NCBI GenBank assembly: GCA_910575055.1
Contig: CAJTDC010000001.1
Span: 434,001 to 498,000, forward strand
Reading direction: 5' to 3'
From: Clostridia bacterium
GTDB taxonomy: Bacteria; Bacillota; Clostridia; Lachnospirales; Anaerotignaceae
DNA: 64,000 bases
The notes under the pieces were generated by a model, which was given only the letters and a program-made list of their open reading frames with translations, did no database searches and was not told the DNA's origin. Positions 57,386 to 64,000 of this stretch are shown one piece after another (within the stretch, counting starts at the first letter, position 1; each line of letters opens with the position of its first letter). A program made the translations under genes and the position numbers.

Positions 57386-57412
57386 ATATCGGTTGTTCTC
57401 CTCCAAACTTAA
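57386..57412 (-). promoter_or_regulatory. Sigma-28 promoter candidate of the flagellin gene
   Basis: Minus strand TTAA(G), a 15-base spacer and ACCGATAT. Downstream, the leader also has AAGAGGC/GCCTCTT pairing around 57340-57378. The leader is about 110 bases. Confidence 0.65.
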
Positions 57413-57452
57413 TACTTTTTGATACTTTTTTTAAAAAAATTTTTTTCTATGC

Positions 57453-58154
57453 CTAATCGACCAAATGAAACGCTTTTACGCCCCCTTGTGGTATATCTCT
57501 AGCCACATATCCTGCCCTCATCACAATAATCCTTTTTTTCATAAGCCTTGCCAATTCCAATGCGTGTGTTGCCACCACTACCGTAATGCCACATCTGTTA
57601 GCTTCATCTAAAAGACACATAATGTCCCACGCTGTATCTTGGTCTAAATTTCCTGTAGGCTCGTCCGCTATCAATATAGACGGATTATTTACCATCGCCC
57701 TCGCCAATGCTACCCTCAAACATTCTCCCCCAGACAACTCTTTAGGGTATCTATCTGCTTTTTTATTCATATTTACCAGTCCTAATGCCGCTGGTACATC
57801 TTCTGCTATTTTTTTTTTGTCTGTTTCAAGCACTTCCAATGCAAAAGCAACATTTTCATATACCGTCTTTTTAGGCAGTAGCTGCGTCTGCTGCCAAACT
57901 ATCCCCATACTTCTCCTAAAATAAGGAAGCTCTTTTCTTGTAATTTCTGCTAAATCTCGTTCCCTCACATATATTTTGCCCTTTGTTGGCTCTATTTCTT
58001 TTGTAAGCAGTCTGAGTGATGTACTTTTTCCTACACCACTTTTCCCTACCAAAAATACAAATTCTCCTTTTTCTATTTCCAAATTAAAATGATTTAGTCC
58101 TACCGCCTTATTTTCAAATATTTTAACTACATTTTTAAAAGATATTTCTGCCAC
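57453..58154 (-). CDS. ftsE: FtsE-like ABC ATPase without adjacent ftsX
   Basis: 233 residues. Walker A GKSGVGKS, Q-loop region VWQQTQLL, signature LSGGECLRVALARA (the usual LSGGEQQR is altered), Walker B ILIADEPTGNLD and H-loop ATHALELA, where FtsE usually has THD. Most similar in form to FtsE, which with FtsX controls wall hydrolases; but no ftsX follows or precedes, and a C39 peptidase is divergent. Start is GTG 58154 with GGGGGG six bases upstream. Confidence 0.8.
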   Translation of the reverse strand: MAEISFKNVVKIFENKAVGLNHFNLEIEKGEFVFLVGKSGVGKSTSLRLLTKEIEPTKGKIYVRERDLAEITRKELPYFRRSMGIVWQQTQLLPKKTVYENVAFALEVLETDKKKIAEDVPAALGLVNMNKKADRYPKELSGGECLRVALARAMVNNPSILIADEPTGNLDQDTAWDIMCLLDEANRCGITVVVATHALELARLMKKRIIVMRAGYVARDIPQGGVKAFHLVD

Positions 58155-58267
58155 TGTTTTCCCCCCTCTATACATTGTACGCTAAAAATGCTATAATAAT
58201 TACTTAAGTTAAATATACTTGTAAACTTGTTTTTCAACAAAATACTTTTAAAGGAGGTATGACATTT

Positions 58268-59119
58268 TTGCGTTATTTGAGAATTACGATATTGTTTATT
58301 GTTACATTTACATTTACATATAACGTTTGTTCAAAAAAAATACCAAAGACTAGCTTCCACTATTACAAACAGTATTTACTGGAATATCGTGTTTCCTCTT
58401 TAGAATTTATGGACAAGCAATATACAAAATTTATGCCTCGTCCTATACCAAAATTAAGCAAAGACTACACACAAAAACCCAAAAAACAGCCTCTTTCTAT
58501 ATACAGTTTGACATCGCAAGACGAATTAGCTGCCTCCGAAACTACCGAAACAAGCCTATACACTCTCGATAATGTCACCTATTTAAAAGGGACTGCTCGA
58601 AATGTTGTTTATTTCAATCAGGCTGACCCTCGTTGGGGAAATAAGCTCTATGGAGGCAATGACCCTATTTCAAAATACGGCTGTGGGCCTACAGCTATGG
58701 CAATGGTTGTTTCTAGTATGACAAACCGTGTCGTATTGCCTGACGAAATGGCAGACTGGTCACGTACAAATGGTTATTTTGCTCACGGAAGTGGTTCTTA
58801 CCATTCTCTAATACCCAATGCTGCACAGGCTTTTGGTTTAGAAGCTACTTCTCTTACAGACTATACTTATGACAACATAAGAAAAGAACTTGCTACAGGC
58901 AAAATTATTGTGGCACTTATGAAAAAAGGTCATTTTACTACAAGTGGACATTTTGTACTTGTTCATGGTACTACATTAGATGGAAAAGTCCTCATTGCTG
59001 ACCCTATGAGCCTAGAAAATAGCCTTAAAGCTTGGGATATTGATATTTTGATAAATGAATTAAAAATGGGTGCAACAGGCGGAGGCCCTCTCTGGGCAAT
59101 TAGCGTACCAACCCCTTGA
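58268..59119 (+). CDS. Secreted C39-family (papain-like) peptidase
   Basis: About 284 residues. One N-terminal hydrophobic segment (ITILFIVTFTFTYNV) acts as a signal or anchor, followed by a charged linker to about 110, then Peptidase_C39_2: VYFNQADPRWG, catalytic Cys in SKYGCGPTAMAMV, and the His in GHFVLVHGTT with DPMS following. Its role may be wall or peptide cleavage. The ATG at 58259 is one base from AGGAGG, so I prefer TTG 58268, ten bases from it. A divergent promoter region is shared with ftsE. Confidence 0.85.
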   Translation: MRYLRITILFIVTFTFTYNVCSKKIPKTSFHYYKQYLLEYRVSSLEFMDKQYTKFMPRPIPKLSKDYTQKPKKQPLSIYSLTSQDELAASETTETSLYTLDNVTYLKGTARNVVYFNQADPRWGNKLYGGNDPISKYGCGPTAMAMVVSSMTNRVVLPDEMADWSRTNGYFAHGSGSYHSLIPNAAQAFGLEATSLTDYTYDNIRKELATGKIIVALMKKGHFTTSGHFVLVHGTTLDGKVLIADPMSLENSLKAWDIDILINELKMGATGGGPLWAISVPTP

Positions 59120-59141
59120 AGCCGTGTCAAGGGGTTTTATT
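59110..59141 (+). terminator. Terminator overlapping the C39 peptidase stop
   Basis: Ten-base-pair stem AACCCCTTGA/TCAAGGGGTT with TTTATTTTG tail; the TGA stop codon is part of the left arm. Confidence 0.85.
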
Positions 59142-59556
59142 TTGCTTTTGCATAAAAAGAATTTTTTCCTAATATTCTTGTACTCATTTGTTTATCTTTT
59201 TCCACAATAGATTTTAAAACATTTCTTGTTCTCAAACTAATGAGCATAAGCATTTTTTCATCTTCATATTCTGTATTCATTGCCTGTTCTTGTGTATCTA
59301 CATTTAAAAGTCCTCTCAAAAAATGATAACATTCTTCATCTTCACTTGTTAAAATACTTTCAATTTCTGCTTTAATACCATCTATTGTTTCCAATACTTC
59401 CATACGCATATTTAAAAACATTTCTGTAGAAACTTTATCATTTCTTTTCAACACATTTTCTATATCATTTGTAATATTTTCAATTTTAAGCACTTCTTCA
59501 TATTCTTTTTTCATCAACTTGATTAATTGTGCTATATTTTTCTCCAATGTTGCCAT
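59137..59556 (-). CDS. Putative FliT-like flagellar chaperone
   Basis: 139 residues, almost entirely helical and charged (MATLEKNIAQLIKLMKKEYE, DEKMLMLISLRTRNVL). No clear signature, but the fliD-fliS-(this gene) order equals fliD-fliS-fliT of Bacillus, so a chaperone role for FliD or export is inferred from position. AAAGGAG precedes the ATG by 12 bases. A hairpin separates it from fliS. A FlgN-like function is the other possibility. Confidence 0.65.
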   Translation of the reverse strand: MATLEKNIAQLIKLMKKEYEEVLKIENITNDIENVLKRNDKVSTEMFLNMRMEVLETIDGIKAEIESILTSEDEECYHFLRGLLNVDTQEQAMNTEYEDEKMLMLISLRTRNVLKSIVEKDKQMSTRILGKNSFYAKAK

Positions 59557-59585
59557 AATTATATCAAACTCCTTTCTAAAATAAA

Positions 59586-59606
59586 GACGGCAGAATTTCT
59601 GCCGTC
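59586..59606 (-). terminator. Hairpin between fliS and the FliT-like gene
   Basis: GACGGCAGAA pairs with TTCTGCCGTC around one base, then TTTATTTT on the minus strand. It probably ends or attenuates fliD-fliS transcripts. Confidence 0.7.
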
Positions 59607-59619
59607 AATATTACATTTG

Positions 59620-60009
59620 TTATTTGCTTTTTGCTTTTTCGCCACTATTAATTTTATCTGCTTCTTTAAATGTATCACGCAATTCTATAATAAGAGGTTT
59701 CAGTTCTGTAATAATCTCTGTTTTTCTGCCTGCGGATAAACGAGCTAACTCAAATTGAAAATACTCATACATTCTTGACAATTCTTTGCTAATATCATAT
59801 TTTTTATCTAATGTACTAGCTAAATAATCTACAATTTCTTTGCAACGTGTCACAGCTTCATCAAATGCTGTAAAGTTTTGGTTTTTCAAAGCCATTTCTG
59901 CTCTTGTTAATCTTTTAATTAATTCATCGTATAACAATATGAGCATTTCTGCTTTTGTCATTGTATTTATAGATTGGGTTTTATATTGTTGGTATCCGTA
60001 TTGATTCAT
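59620..60009 (-). CDS. fliS: Flagellin export chaperone FliS
   Basis: 129 residues with the FliS pattern: NQYGYQQYKTQSINTMTKAEMLILLYDELIKRLTRAE (cited in parts), IVDYLASTLDKKYDISKELSRMYEY. Binds the C terminus of flagellin and prevents premature polymerisation; in Bacillus it also enters the FliW/CsrA switch. AAGGAAGG is 11 bases before the ATG. It follows fliD by 67 bases. Confidence 0.95.
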   Translation of the reverse strand: MNQYGYQQYKTQSINTMTKAEMLILLYDELIKRLTRAEMALKNQNFTAFDEAVTRCKEIVDYLASTLDKKYDISKELSRMYEYFQFELARLSAGRKTEIITELKPLIIELRDTFKEADKINSGEKAKSK

Positions 60010-60076
60010 AAATCAGCGAACCTTCCTTTTCCTCAACTTTTTGTTTTATTTGTAATATGCTATACTTTGTTATCTC

Positions 60077-62605
60077 TTAATATCCGCCAGTAAGTTGTGA
60101 CAAGTAACTGCTTTGTGAATTCATTTGTGCCATTAATACTTCCAAATTTGTAAATTGATTATTATATCTTGTTCTTTCTGATTTCAATTTATCATTTAAT
60201 GTATCTATTAATGTCTGAATTTCTTGCATTTCTTTATAGAAAGCATTATTTGTTAATGATAATGGTGATGCTGTATTTCCTGCTCTTTCAATCAATATAC
60301 CTTTTGTAGCACCTGTTGTAGAAGCATATTTTTTGCAAAGTGCTTCCATACTTGTCATAATGCCATCAAAATCAGCACCTGCATCTTTTTCACTTGTAAA
60401 CAATGCTGCAATACCATCTGGGTCTGCTTCTACTGCTGCTCTGAATTTGTCTTCATTAAATGTAATTTTACCATTTTCGGTATAATCACTTGATATACTA
60501 ATTCCTGCAGCTTCCAATGCTTGCATATCTGTACTAGAGAATATTGTTCTCAATTCGCTAGAAAGTCCACGAAGGTCAGAGTCATTGAAAAGCATACCAG
60601 CTTTTGCTTTTTCTTCCCAAAGTTTAATTTCATTTTCAGACATATCTGCTTTTTGTTCATCTGTCAATGGTGCATAATCTCTGTCACGTTTTGTTGTCAA
60701 TTCTTTGTTTACGAGTTCAATCAATGCGTTATAATCGTCTACCATTTGTTTTACTGCATCTACTGCTTTGTCACTGTCTACTTGTGCATCAAATGTTACT
60801 GGTTCAGTAGTAGTATCAATATTTCCACTTGCATCATATCCAAATGTACCTGTAACAGTAATACTCATACCATCTATGTCAAATACATTGCTACTTCTTT
60901 TAATTTCCATAGCTCCTGCACCATCACCAAAGTCAACACTAATCGTAGCGTCTTCACCCGCTTTAAATTTAGAAGAAGCTACACTATCTCCATTTGCATT
61001 TGTTGGTGGATTTCCATTTGCATCTGTTACTGTTCTATCATAAGAAACAATATTTCCATTTGCATCTTTTACTTGTGTACCAAACATTACCTCTGCTAAA
61101 TTTCCGCCACCAGCAGCATCTTTAATGTCAATTTGTCCTGATGCTCCAGAATCACTTGCTTTTATAGAAAAGCTGTCTGATGTTTCATTATAACTCATTG
61201 TAACACCAGCATCAGATTTATTAATTGTACTAATAATATTAGAAATTTTTTCATCTTCTTTAAATTCAAAATCTACACCATTAATGCTAAATTTATAAAC
61301 ATTTTCATTTACTGGATTACCATCTTTATCTTTTACTGGATTTCCATCTGCGTCTAATTTTGGCACACTAGCTGGTTGTAAATTAGCTGCACCAAACAAA
61401 CCTGAGTCTTTTAATGCAATATTCGTATTAATTCTGTTGGACTCTCCATAGTTGATACCCAAAACACCACTCTTACCTAAAAGACCTGTATCAGCAGTTG
61501 TAACTTTTAATATAGAAGTTTTATCTGTTGTCTCAAAAGTTAATTTTCCTTTGTCAGTTCCTGATGATTTTGTATCTACTTTAATTCTATCTTTACCGAA
61601 TGCTTTGTCTAATTTTTCTTGTGTCAATTTCTCAAATGCTTCTAAATTATCAGTAATTCCATTTTTTGTTTTATAATCATCAATCTCTTCTTTTGTTGCC
61701 AATTTAATTTGTTTTGTTACGCCATTATAGGAAAATGTCATTGATTTTCCGCCTATTGCGTCCCATGTATCTACTTCTTTTTTCAAGCGGCTATCATTTG
61801 TTGCATCTTCTCCTGATTTATAACTATTTCCTGTAATAGTAGTACCAGGACCATTTAATTTAGACTCTGCTTTGATACCTAATGTATTTAATACACCACC
61901 TGTATCACCCAATATTTCAAATGAACTTCCTTCATATCCTTTGTCGCCTTTGAATATTAATTCACCATTATCTCCTACAGATGCCTCTACATTAATTTTA
62001 TTAGTATCAAACTGACTATTAATTGCATCTGCTACGTCCTGCATACTATTAAATTCCCCACTACTAGCAAAGCTAATACTTGTTATTTTATCAGCATATT
62101 TTACTCTAATAGTAGTACCTGCAATAGCACTAATATCTGTTTTTGCTCCATCAGATAAATCTAAATCTCCAGACTCCATCAATTTATCAGATGCACTTGC
62201 TACATTCATACTTGCACTAGAAGCAAGATTTTTTACACCCAATATAGACAAAGAATCTACTGAATTAGAAGCTCCTGTTGCTTTAATATATTTACTATTT
62301 TCTCCAATTGTGCTAATCAAATTTCTGCTAAAAAAGTCAGAATTTAAAAGATTTGTTGATGGACTTGTAAAAGAAGCATATTTATTTCTAAAACTTACTA
62401 ACAAGTTACTAATAGAACGCATTGCATCCATTTTCCATTGTAGCAGTTGGCTCTTTTGTTTCTGTTTTGCTATTTTTGACCTTGTTCCAGCAGTCATATT
62501 TTCAATTAATGTTTCTGTATCTAAACCACTGGCAAGACCACTAATTTTATTGTTATAAAAACTATTTGTACTTGTTGAACTACTTACTCCACCTACTGTT
62601 GCCAT
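60077..62605 (-). CDS. fliD: Filament cap protein FliD (hook-associated protein 2), enlarged
   Basis: 842 residues, against a typical 450-700. N-terminal FliD motif ISGLASGLDTETLIENMT and C-terminal VKQMVDDYNALIELVN, GIAALFTS, YNNQFTNLEVLMAQMNSQSSYLSQ (in part) are present. The middle has several beta-rich inserts with repeated DADGNPVKDKDGNPV-type turns, like those in FlgK here. Caps the growing filament and folds flagellin. Start is the ATG at 62605 (MATVGGVSSS) with AAAGGG upstream. A sigma-28-like promoter is at 62679-62706. Confidence 0.94.
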   Translation of the reverse strand: MATVGGVSSSTSTNSFYNNKISGLASGLDTETLIENMTAGTRSKIAKQKQKSQLLQWKMDAMRSISNLLVSFRNKYASFTSPSTNLLNSDFFSRNLISTIGENSKYIKATGASNSVDSLSILGVKNLASSASMNVASASDKLMESGDLDLSDGAKTDISAIAGTTIRVKYADKITSISFASSGEFNSMQDVADAINSQFDTNKINVEASVGDNGELIFKGDKGYEGSSFEILGDTGGVLNTLGIKAESKLNGPGTTITGNSYKSGEDATNDSRLKKEVDTWDAIGGKSMTFSYNGVTKQIKLATKEEIDDYKTKNGITDNLEAFEKLTQEKLDKAFGKDRIKVDTKSSGTDKGKLTFETTDKTSILKVTTADTGLLGKSGVLGINYGESNRINTNIALKDSGLFGAANLQPASVPKLDADGNPVKDKDGNPVNENVYKFSINGVDFEFKEDEKISNIISTINKSDAGVTMSYNETSDSFSIKASDSGASGQIDIKDAAGGGNLAEVMFGTQVKDANGNIVSYDRTVTDANGNPPTNANGDSVASSKFKAGEDATISVDFGDGAGAMEIKRSSNVFDIDGMSITVTGTFGYDASGNIDTTTEPVTFDAQVDSDKAVDAVKQMVDDYNALIELVNKELTTKRDRDYAPLTDEQKADMSENEIKLWEEKAKAGMLFNDSDLRGLSSELRTIFSSTDMQALEAAGISISSDYTENGKITFNEDKFRAAVEADPDGIAALFTSEKDAGADFDGIMTSMEALCKKYASTTGATKGILIERAGNTASPLSLTNNAFYKEMQEIQTLIDTLNDKLKSERTRYNNQFTNLEVLMAQMNSQSSYLSQLTGGY

Positions 62606-62678
62606 AGTATACACCCTTTCTATCATTTATTTTGAAAATAATCTATATCTTTTTTTCTGATTTATCCTCTATACTTAT

Positions 62679-62706
62679 TTATCGACATATAGTATACTTT
62701 AATTAA
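62679..62706 (-). promoter_or_regulatory. Sigma-28 promoter candidate of fliD
   Basis: Minus strand TTAA, 16-base spacer, GTCGATAA. It keeps the CGATA core and lies 74 bases before the fliD start. Confidence 0.55.
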
Positions 62707-62885
62707 GATTAATTTTAAAATAAATGTTATTGAAATTTACAAGTTTTTATGTTTCTAGTATAATATGCAATTATATCTTTACAAAATAAAAATACTATTA
62801 TTAATCTATGGAGGGGATTTTTAACATACATTTTTACTACTTATGTTTATTAATTTTATAATGATTTTAAAAAGGGGGCATTATT

Positions 62886-63596
62886 ATGTCAGCACAAAAC
62901 AACGACAAAATAACAAAAGATTTAGATTTCACTAAAAATAACAAAAGTACAGAATACGAAAACACCACAATTCAACAAAATCCAAAATCATCAGAATTTG
63001 CTTCCTCTATGGAAATTCAAAAATCAGATGATACTTCTCATGTTTCTGAAATTATAAAAGAAAAGTTAACAGAATTATTAGAACCAACAGAAATTATTAC
63101 AGAAACAGTTACTCCTCCAGATACTTTTATTCCTTTTACAGAAACAGAAGAAAATACAATTAATTTACAAAATGAAATAGAACCAGAAGAAATTACACCA
63201 GAAGAAGCAGCACTATTTGAACAAACCGACATTATAGCAAAACAAAATACTCCAAATAATATAGGCAATGATTTTAAAAATGTAATTAAAAATGACAGTA
63301 AAGAAATTACACTAAATGATGAAGAATATATTTATATGAATGTTATGGAAACATTTGTAAAAGAGGTTATTGTGGATTATATGAAGCAGTATGCTCATTG
63401 CAGTTGTAACCATTGTATTATTGATACTATGGCTCTAGCTTTGACAAATCTTCCTTCTAAATACATTGTAGTAAAAAAAGGAAGCCTTTCTCCATTACTT
63501 CATATGTATCGTACAAAATATTCTGCACTGATTTCTACTGAAGTATTAAAGGCTTGTTTAGCTGTAGGAAAATCTCCTCATCATAGTAAAAAATAA
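62886..63596 (+). CDS. ComFB-family protein with disordered N-terminal extension
   Basis: 236 residues. The first 140 are low-complexity, Glu/Thr/Asn-rich and probably disordered. The C-terminal 90 residues carry the late-competence ComFB domain: YMNVMETFVKEVIVDYM, the metal-type CSCNHC, and DTMALALTNLPSKYIVV. ComFB proteins in cyanobacteria bind cyclic dinucleotides; in Firmicutes the role is unclear. The extended N terminus is unusual. GGGGG precedes the ATG by seven bases. It converges on an EAL-HDOD-type gene. Confidence 0.85.
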   Translation: MSAQNNDKITKDLDFTKNNKSTEYENTTIQQNPKSSEFASSMEIQKSDDTSHVSEIIKEKLTELLEPTEIITETVTPPDTFIPFTETEENTINLQNEIEPEEITPEEAALFEQTDIIAKQNTPNNIGNDFKNVIKNDSKEITLNDEEYIYMNVMETFVKEVIVDYMKQYAHCSCNHCIIDTMALALTNLPSKYIVVKKGSLSPLLHMYRTKYSALISTEVLKACLAVGKSPHHSKK

Positions 63597-63612
63597 TACT
63601 TTTACATATCAT

Positions 63613-63642
63613 AAAAAAGGCTGGTATCTACCAGCCTTTTTC
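63613..63642. terminator. Bidirectional terminator
   Basis: Twelve-base-pair stem AAAAGGCTGGTA/TACCAGCCTTTT between converging genes, with T runs on both sides. Confidence 0.9.
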
Positions 63643-63645
63643 TAT

Positions 63646-64000
63646 TTATTTTATATCTTCTTCTACAGCACTTGTTTGACTGATATCTTCATTTCCTATA
63701 CTATCAATATCAATTTCGTCTTCTATGTCATCTCCTATAATTTCCTCAATCGTTTCTTCATTCTGTGCTGCTTTTACTTCTTCTTCATCATACTCTGTAT
63801 CTTTTATTGTTTCCCAAATACGATTTACTTCTTCTACACAATTAAAATAAACTTGTGCAATCATATTTGTTGGTATTCCTAAAATATCAGCATAATTTGT
63901 AATATTTTGCCAATCTGCCCTTTCATAACAAAGCACCAAATCTAATAACAAAGAGCAAGGCCCTTTATGATATATTAATGCCTGTTTTAATTCCTCTGAA
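63646..64000 (-). CDS. C-terminal part of an EAL-HDOD (YuxH-like) protein, cut by the right edge
   Basis: 118 codons in an open frame that continues past the edge; a TTG at 63951 is internal, since the frame upstream reads SEELKQALIYHKGPC without a stop. The segment from there through LLDLVLCYERADWQNITNYA resembles the end of HDOD domains in EAL-HDOD proteins such as YuxH, which often lie beside flagellar genes. An acidic tail of about 45 residues (EEEVKAAQNEETIEEIIGDD) follows. If so, the missing N-terminal part should be an EAL domain; its activity cannot be judged here. Confidence 0.65.
   Translation of the reverse strand, partial: SEELKQALIYHKGPCSLLLDLVLCYERADWQNITNYADILGIPTNMIAQVYFNCVEEVNRIWETIKDTEYDEEEVKAAQNEETIEEIIGDDIEDEIDIDSIGNEDISQTSAVEEDIK

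Noticed and set aside
60521-61099. 192-codon plus-strand frame opposite fliD
   Set aside because: Antisense shadow with Cys/Ile/Ser-rich composition typical of non-coding frames in AT-rich DNA.

Overview
The window looks like a chromosomal segment of a low-GC, spore-forming, flagellated Firmicute, most likely a Clostridia member near Lachnospiraceae/Lachnospirales. Supporting signs are strong AGGAGG ribosome binding sites, frequent TTG/GTG starts, spoIIE with a 21-bp-spaced promoter overlapped by a 0A box, a SPOCS+LysM protein of the SipL type, a DUF6145-like gene beside birA, and a Bacillus/Clostridium-type flagellar cluster. I saw no rRNA, tRNA, CRISPR array, phage or intact insertion sequence.

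Bases 1-32800 are mostly housekeeping genes on the minus strand: dusB, two tandem type III pantothenate kinases next to an ECF S component (probable pantothenate uptake), birA, argF, a FlK-like thioesterase, ftsH, hpt-tilS, a secreted metalloprotease and a small membrane protein with matching promoters, spoIIE, a MarR regulator, a threonine aldolase-type enzyme, a YesMN-type two-component system with two sugar-binding-type proteins and no transporter, the divergent sipL-like gene, a calcium-loop protein, tldD-tldE-lepB, and queG-recU. A 264-bp palindrome-rich block (6026-6289) between argF and the thioesterase gene looks like an interspersed repeat.

Bases 32800-64000 are devoted to the cell surface and motility. 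A minus-strand operon runs FliK-like, FlhB-like, PilZ-like and a 1.57-kilo-residue SLH surface protein. Divergent from it are cheA-cheW-cheR-cheB and an FtsA-like gene. Then follows the Bacillus-order cluster flgM-flgN-flgK-flgL-DUF6470(YviE)-fliW-csrA. On the other strand lie a FliB-type flagellin lysine methylase, flagellin, a lone FtsE, and fliD-fliS-fliT-like. The right edge holds a ComFB-family protein and the C-terminal part of an EAL-HDOD-type protein.

Three layers of regulation can be read from the sequence. Five GCCGATAT-like -10 elements (upstream of an N-terminal fragment at the left edge, cheA, flgM, flagellin and fliD) point to a sigma-28 regulon with FlgM as its anti-sigma factor. 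The flagellin leader has two hairpins presenting A-N-GGA in six-base loops, one covering the ribosome binding site, as expected for CsrA repression relieved by FliW. PilZ, ComFB and EAL-HDOD relatives suggest second-messenger input. Many start codons were moved inward from the longest frame because a good ribosome binding site or promoter required it; those cases are noted.
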